Under the pieces are notes generated by a model. The model was not told where the DNA came from, searched no databases, and was given only the letters and a program-made list of their open reading frames with translations. Both the position numbers and the translations under genes were made by a program. Positions 5,684 to 8,454 of a stretch of DNA of 8,454 nucleotides are shown in pieces. Source of the DNA: an uncultured Oscillospiraceae bacterium (GTDB taxonomy: Bacteria > Bacillota > Clostridia > Oscillospirales > Acutalibacteraceae). Within the stretch, counting starts at the first letter, position 1. Each line of letters opens with the position of its first letter. The DNA is taken from contig URYV01000065.1 of assembly GCA_900552285.1 (NCBI GenBank), positions 1 to 8,454 of the forward strand, in the 5' to 3' direction.

Positions 5684-6517
5684 ATGGCAATCAAACATTA
5701 CAAGCCGACCACACCGGGTCGCCGTGGAATGTCGGTAGTTGATTATTCCGAGCTTTCTAAGGTAGCCCCCGAACGCAGCCTGCTGGAGCCCATGAAGAAA
5801 AACTCCGGACGCAACAGCTACGGCCGCATCACCGTCCGTCATCGCGGCGGCGGAAATCGCAAAAAATACCGTATAATCGACTTTAAGCGTGACAAGGCGG
5901 CAACCGCCACCGTGCTCACCCTTGAGTACGACCCCAACCGTACCGCAAACATCGCCCTCGTTCAGTATGAGGACGGCGAAAAGCGCTACATCATCGCTCC
6001 TCAGGGACTTAAAGTGGGTGACAAGGTTGAAAACGGAACCGAGGCCGACATCGTGACCGGCAACGCTCTTCCCCTTTCCTCCATCCCCACCGGTACCTTT
6101 ATCCACAACGTCGAGCTTTATCCCGGCAAGGGCGCTCAGCTTGCCCGCGCAGGCGGATGCATGGCTCAGCTCATGGGTAAAGAGGGCGACAAATACGCCC
6201 TTATCCGTCTCCCCTCGGGCGAGATGAGATATGTCCCCGTAAACTGCATGGCAACCGTCGGCCAGGTCGGCAACGTCGATCATGTCAACGTAAACGTAGG
6301 TAAAGCCGGTAAGACCCGTTATAAGGGCTTCCGTCCCACCGTCCGCGGCTCGGTCATGAACCCCTGCGACCACCCCCACGGCGGCGGTGAAGGTAAGGCG
6401 CCTATCGGCCGTTCCGGACCTCTTACCCCTTGGGGTAAACCCGCCCTCGGCTACAAGACCCGCAAGCATCACAACAGTTCCGACAAGCTTATTGTTAAGC
6501 GTCGCAACTCGAAGTAA
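5684..6517 (+). CDS. rplB: Large ribosomal subunit protein L2
   Basis: L2 helps join the subunits and is needed for peptidyl transferase activity. The 277 residues are full length. The N-terminus holds TPGRRGMSVVDYSELSK, followed by GRNSYGRITVRHRGGGNRKKYR and the RNA-binding core. The C-terminal hallmark DHPHGGGEG contains His230, which corresponds to the E. coli His229 implicated in catalysis, and a basic tail ends in VKRRNSK. AAGGAGAG at 5667-5674 precedes the ATG, and 18 nt separate it from rplW. Nothing is unusual. Confidence 0.98.
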   Translation: MAIKHYKPTTPGRRGMSVVDYSELSKVAPERSLLEPMKKNSGRNSYGRITVRHRGGGNRKKYRIIDFKRDKAATATVLTLEYDPNRTANIALVQYEDGEKRYIIAPQGLKVGDKVENGTEADIVTGNALPLSSIPTGTFIHNVELYPGKGAQLARAGGCMAQLMGKEGDKYALIRLPSGEMRYVPVNCMATVGQVGNVDHVNVNVGKAGKTRYKGFRPTVRGSVMNPCDHPHGGGEGKAPIGRSGPLTPWGKPALGYKTRKHHNSSDKLIVKRRNSK

Positions 6518-6538
6518 CGGACGAAAGGAGCTAATATT

Positions 6539-6820
6539 ATGGGCAGAAGTATCAAAAAAGGGCCTTTCGTTCAGCCCGTCTTGCTCAAAAGAGTTCAGGC
6601 AATGAACGAAGCCGGTGAAAAGAGAGTGCTCAAAACCTGGAGCCGTGCTTCAACCATTTTCCCGGATTTCGTAGGACACACCTTTGCGGTTCACGACGGC
6701 CGCAAGCATGTTCCGGTATATGTCACCGAAGATATGGTCGGTCACAAGCTTGGAGAGTTCGCTCCCACCCGCACCTTCAGAGGTCACGCCGGTTCCAAGA
6801 CTTCCAATTCCGGTAAATAA
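6539..6820 (+). CDS. rpsS: Small ribosomal subunit protein S19
   Basis: S19 forms a complex with S13 in the 30S head and contacts the A-site region and intersubunit bridges. The 93 residues are the usual length and include GRSIKKGPFVQPVLLKRV at the start, TWSRASTIFPDFVGHTF in the middle, and the conserved HKLGEFAPTRTFRGH near the end. AAAGGAG at 6524-6530 lies 8 nt before the ATG. It is 21 nt after rplB and 20 nt before rplV. Confidence 0.98.
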   Translation: MGRSIKKGPFVQPVLLKRVQAMNEAGEKRVLKTWSRASTIFPDFVGHTFAVHDGRKHVPVYVTEDMVGHKLGEFAPTRTFRGHAGSKTSNSGK

Positions 6821-6840
6821 GGCGAAAGGAGAACAAAACT

Positions 6841-7179
6841 ATGGATAATATGGCAAGGGCAACCGTCAAGTACGTCCGTATTTCACCCAGAAAAGTGAAA
6901 ATCGTGCTGGACCTTATTCGCAATCAGCCCGCTGACAAGGCCATGGCGATTCTCCGCCACACGCCCAAAGCGGCGAGTGAATGCCTTGAAAAGCTGCTGA
7001 AATCGGCAATGGCTAATGCCGAAGTTAAAGAAATGAATACCGCAAACCTGTATGTGGCAGAGTGCTTTGTCTGCCCCGGCCCCACCCTTAAGCGTTTCCA
7101 GGCGAGAGACAAGGGCCGCGCATACAGAATACTCAAGAGAACCAGCCACATCACGCTGGCTCTGGCAGAGAAAGAATAA
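6841..7179 (+). CDS. rplV: Large ribosomal subunit protein L22
   Basis: L22 binds 23S rRNA and sends a beta-hairpin into the exit tunnel, where it narrows the path and is a known site of macrolide-resistance mutations. The 112 residues contain ATVKYVRISPRKVKIVLDLIR near the start and the tunnel hairpin region GPTLKRFQARDKGRAYRILKRTSHI towards the C-terminus. No insertion or deletion is evident in the hairpin. The ATG at 6841 is preferred over the one at 6850 because AGGAG (6827-6831) sits 9 nt before it. Confidence 0.97.
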   Translation: MDNMARATVKYVRISPRKVKIVLDLIRNQPADKAMAILRHTPKAASECLEKLLKSAMANAEVKEMNTANLYVAECFVCPGPTLKRFQARDKGRAYRILKRTSHITLALAEKE

Positions 7180-7198
7180 GACAAGGAGGTAATTTAGA

Positions 7199-7483
7199 AT
7201 GGGACAGAAAGTTAATCCCCACGGTCTGCGTGTGGGCGTCATCAAAAACTGGGACTCCCGTTGGTTCGCCAAGGACAAGGATTTCGGCGATACCCTCGTT
7301 GAGGACTACAATCTTCGTAAGTACCTTCTGAAGCTCCTTGAGCCTGCCGGTGTTCCGAAGATCGAAATCGAAAGAGACGCAAAGCGCGTCCGCATCTTTA
7401 TCCACTGCGCAAAGCCCGGTATCGTTATCGGCCGCGGCGGCGCAGAAATCGACAACACATTCATATGGTGCTGGACGGCGTAA
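7199..7483 (+). pseudogene. rpsC: Ribosomal protein S3, 5' part of a disrupted gene
   Basis: S3 lies at the mRNA entry site of the 30S subunit, contributes to mRNA unwinding and is essential. Residues 1-85 are ordinary S3: MGQKVNPHGLRVGVIKNWDS, the region DYNLRKYLLKLLEP, and the KH-domain loop GIVIGRGGAEID with the GRGG at 78-81. From codon 86 the sequence stops resembling S3, and a TAA at 7481-7483 ends the frame after 94 codons. The rest of the KH domain (about 22 residues, expected to encode a helix and the VHINI-type strand) is missing. The start is secure: AAGGAGGT at 7183-7190, 8 nt before the ATG. As written, this product would lack the C-terminal domain and should not function. The continuation is at 7571-7924. 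Confidence 0.9.
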
Positions 7484-7570
7484 ACTGGAAGGACGCCATC
7501 GCCCGGCATAAAGCGGCGCCGCAGGAGGCACTGATCCGGCAGACGCTGGGGCACTATCAGGCGCTGCCGA
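7454..7570 (+). other. Foreign-looking 117-bp segment replacing about 66 bp of rpsC
   Basis: This segment lies exactly between S3-like sequence ending in GAEID and S3-like sequence resuming at NPDL. It is 39 codons long where about 22 are expected, a net gain near 51 bp that keeps the S3 frame. In that frame it has TAA (7481) and TGA (7532). In the +2-shifted frame it is open and looks like protein: from ATG 7465 it reads VLDGVNWKDAIARHKAAPQE, then ALIRQTLGHYQALP. Its codons mostly end in G (CTG, GCG, CCG, CGG, ACG), whereas the surrounding ribosomal genes favour CTC/CTT, GCC, CCC, CGC/CGT and ACC. I do not recognise the source protein. No terminal inverted repeats or flanking duplications are visible. 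The edges are uncertain by a few bases. Confidence 0.75.
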
Positions 7571-7924
7571 AACCCCGACCTGAACGCCCAGCTCGTCGCC
7601 GCCAGCATCGCGGCACAGCTCGAAAAGAGAGCTTCCTTCCGCAGAGCCATGAAAATGGCTATCGGCCGTGCCATGAAGTTCGGCGCAAAGGGTATCAAAA
7701 TTCAGATTTCCGGCCGCGTAGGCGGTGCCGAAATCGCCCGTAAGGAATCTTATCACGAGGGAACCATTCCTCTTCAGACTCTCCGTGCCGACATCGACTA
7801 CGGCTTCGAAGAGGCAAAGACCACCTACGGCCGCATCGGCGTAAAGGTCTGGATCTATTCCGGCGAAGTCCTCCACGACAATCGCCGTCCCGCAAAGCCC
7901 GCTAAGGAAGGAGGCAACCGCTAA
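7571..7924 (+). pseudogene. rpsC: Ribosomal protein S3, 3' part of a disrupted gene
   Basis: From AAC at 7571 the frame reads typical S3 to a normal end: NPDLNAQLVAASIAAQLEKR, SFRRAMKMAIGRAMKFGAKG, IKIQISGRVGGAEIARKE, then PLQTLRADIDYGFEEAKTTYGRIGVKVWIY and a basic tail. Codon use matches the neighbours. It is in the same frame as the 5' part, so the full span 7199-7924 would encode about 241 residues if the two stops were ignored, or about 224 without the surplus 17 codons, which is normal for S3. No credible separate start exists: AGGAGG at 7523-7528 has no suitable in-frame start codon after it, and the ATG at 7649 lacks a ribosome binding site and would omit conserved residues. Its TAA overlaps the rplP ATG. 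Confidence 0.88.
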
Positions 7925-8349
7925 TGTTAATGCCCAAGCGAGTAAAATACCGCAGAGTCCATCGTGGTCGCCTCACCGGTAAGGCCATGCGCGGCAACAC
8001 CGTAACCTACGGTGATTTCGGACTTCAGGCTCTCGAGCCTGCATGGGTAACCGCCAATCAGATTGAGGCTGCCCGTATCGCCATGACCCGTTACACCAAG
8101 CGTGCAGGTCAGGTTTGGATCAAAATTTTCCCGGATAAGCCCATCACCGAAAAGCCGGCCGAAACCCGAATGGGTTCCGGTAAAGGTTCGCCCGAATACT
8201 GGGTGGCGGTGGTCAAGCCCGGCAGAGTAATGTTTGAAATCGGCGGCATCGACGAAGCACAGGCCAGAGAGGCTCTGAGACTTGCTTCCCACAAGCTGCC
8301 CATCAAATGCAAATTCGTAAAAAAAGAGAACGGTGGTGAGCAACTGTGA
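7924..8349 (+). CDS. rplP: Large ribosomal subunit protein L16
   Basis: L16 organises the A-site tRNA-binding region of the 50S subunit and is added late in assembly. The 141 residues begin MLMPKRVKYRRVHRGRLTGK, typical of the bacterial protein, and contain the conserved WIKIFPDKPITEKPAETRMGSGKGSPEYWVAVVKPGR core. EALRLASHKLPIKCKFV is near the end. The first ATG at 7924 overlaps the rpsC stop (TAATG) and has AAGGAGG at 7908-7914, 9 nt upstream; the second ATG at 7930 is too far from it. Coupling to rpsC matters here: the premature stops in rpsC would be expected to lower rplP translation if they are real. Length is normal. Confidence 0.98.
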   Translation: MLMPKRVKYRRVHRGRLTGKAMRGNTVTYGDFGLQALEPAWVTANQIEAARIAMTRYTKRAGQVWIKIFPDKPITEKPAETRMGSGKGSPEYWVAVVKPGRVMFEIGGIDEAQAREALRLASHKLPIKCKFVKKENGGEQL

Positions 8350-8454
8350 AGGCAAGTGAACTGAGAGAAAAAAGCGTTGACGAGCTCAACAACGAGCTTG
8401 CAAACCTTAAAGACGAACTTTTCCGCCTGCGTTTCCAGCTTGCCATAAACCAAC
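8346..8454 (+). CDS. rpmC: Large ribosomal subunit protein L29, N-terminal part, cut by window end
   Basis: L29 sits beside L23 at the tunnel exit. The visible 36 residues, MKASELREKSVDELNNELAN then LKDELFRLRFQLAINQ, include the family signature around ELFRLRFQLA; about half of a 65-70-residue protein is seen. The start is a GTG at 8346 that overlaps the rplP stop by 4 nt (GTGA). A purine-rich GGTGGTGAG lies just upstream within rplP, a weaker ribosome binding site than those of the other genes. The start is supported by the conserved MKASELREKS opening and by the common rplP-rpmC overlap. Confidence 0.95.
   Translation, partial: MKASELREKSVDELNNELANLKDELFRLRFQLAINQ

Noticed and set aside
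5630..6472. 280-codon open frame on the minus strand opposite rplB
   Set aside because: It lies wholly antisense to a well-conserved L2 gene. The product is low in recognisable motifs, and the open frame is explained by the third-position bias of rplB.
7151..7876. 241-codon open frame on the minus strand opposite rpsC
   Set aside because: It crosses both S3 halves and the foreign segment, so it cannot be an old gene. It is a composition shadow of rpsC.
7199..7924. rpsC as a case of translational bypassing, an intron or an intein
   Set aside because: In each of those cases the complete S3 sequence would be restored by removing the insert. Here about 22 S3 residues are missing, and 117 bp is too short for a self-splicing intron or intein.
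7523..7924. Split S3 with a separately translated C-terminal half
   Set aside because: AGGAGG at 7523-7528 is present, but no ATG, GTG or TTG in the S3 frame follows at a usable distance. The ATG at 7649 lacks a Shine-Dalgarno and would drop conserved residues.

Overview
The window comes from a low-to-moderate GC, Gram-positive, spore-forming lineage. Class Clostridia is the best guess. The evidence is a gene of the YtfJ/GerW sporulation family, strong AAGGAGG-type ribosome binding sites before nearly every gene, sigma-A-like promoters, and ribosomal proteins that look Firmicutes-like. The genus cannot be told from sequence alone, and the contig could be from a metagenome.

Left third (1-2929, minus strand): an operon read leftwards. 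It runs M50 site-2-type membrane metalloprotease, scpA, scpB, ytfJ-family gene, then lepA, which leaves the window after 132 codons. Junctions are very tight: a 1-nt gap, a 1-nt TAATG overlap, a 1-nt gap, then 29 nt before lepA. This implies co-transcription and translational coupling. ScpA and ScpB are the two non-SMC subunits of condensin, LepA is the translational GTPase EF4, and the YtfJ-type protein is linked to spores.

Middle (2930-3708): a 779-bp divergent intergenic region with no convincing gene. It holds one leftward promoter (TTGTAT-17-TATAAT) and two rightward promoters (TTGCAA-17-TATAAT and TTGCAA-17-TAGTAT). About 365 nt of strongly self-complementary sequence follow before rpsJ. 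I read this as a structured untranslated leader of the S10 operon, the place where such operons are often autoregulated.

Right half (3709-8454, plus strand): the S10 ribosomal protein operon in canonical order: rpsJ, rplC, rplD, rplW, rplB, rpsS, rplV, rpsC, rplP, rpmC (cut by the window end). All are intact and of normal length except rpsC.

The main anomaly is in rpsC (ribosomal protein S3). After codon 85, just past the KH-domain GRGG loop, about 22 expected codons are replaced by a 117-bp segment with different codon habits and two in-frame stops. S3 then resumes in the same frame at NPDL and runs to a normal end. Because S3 is essential, a chimeric assembly or mixed-strain artefact is the leading explanation, but a real replacement cannot be excluded from sequence alone. 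I see no CRISPR array, tRNA, rRNA or insertion sequence, and no clear sign of a new multi-gene system.
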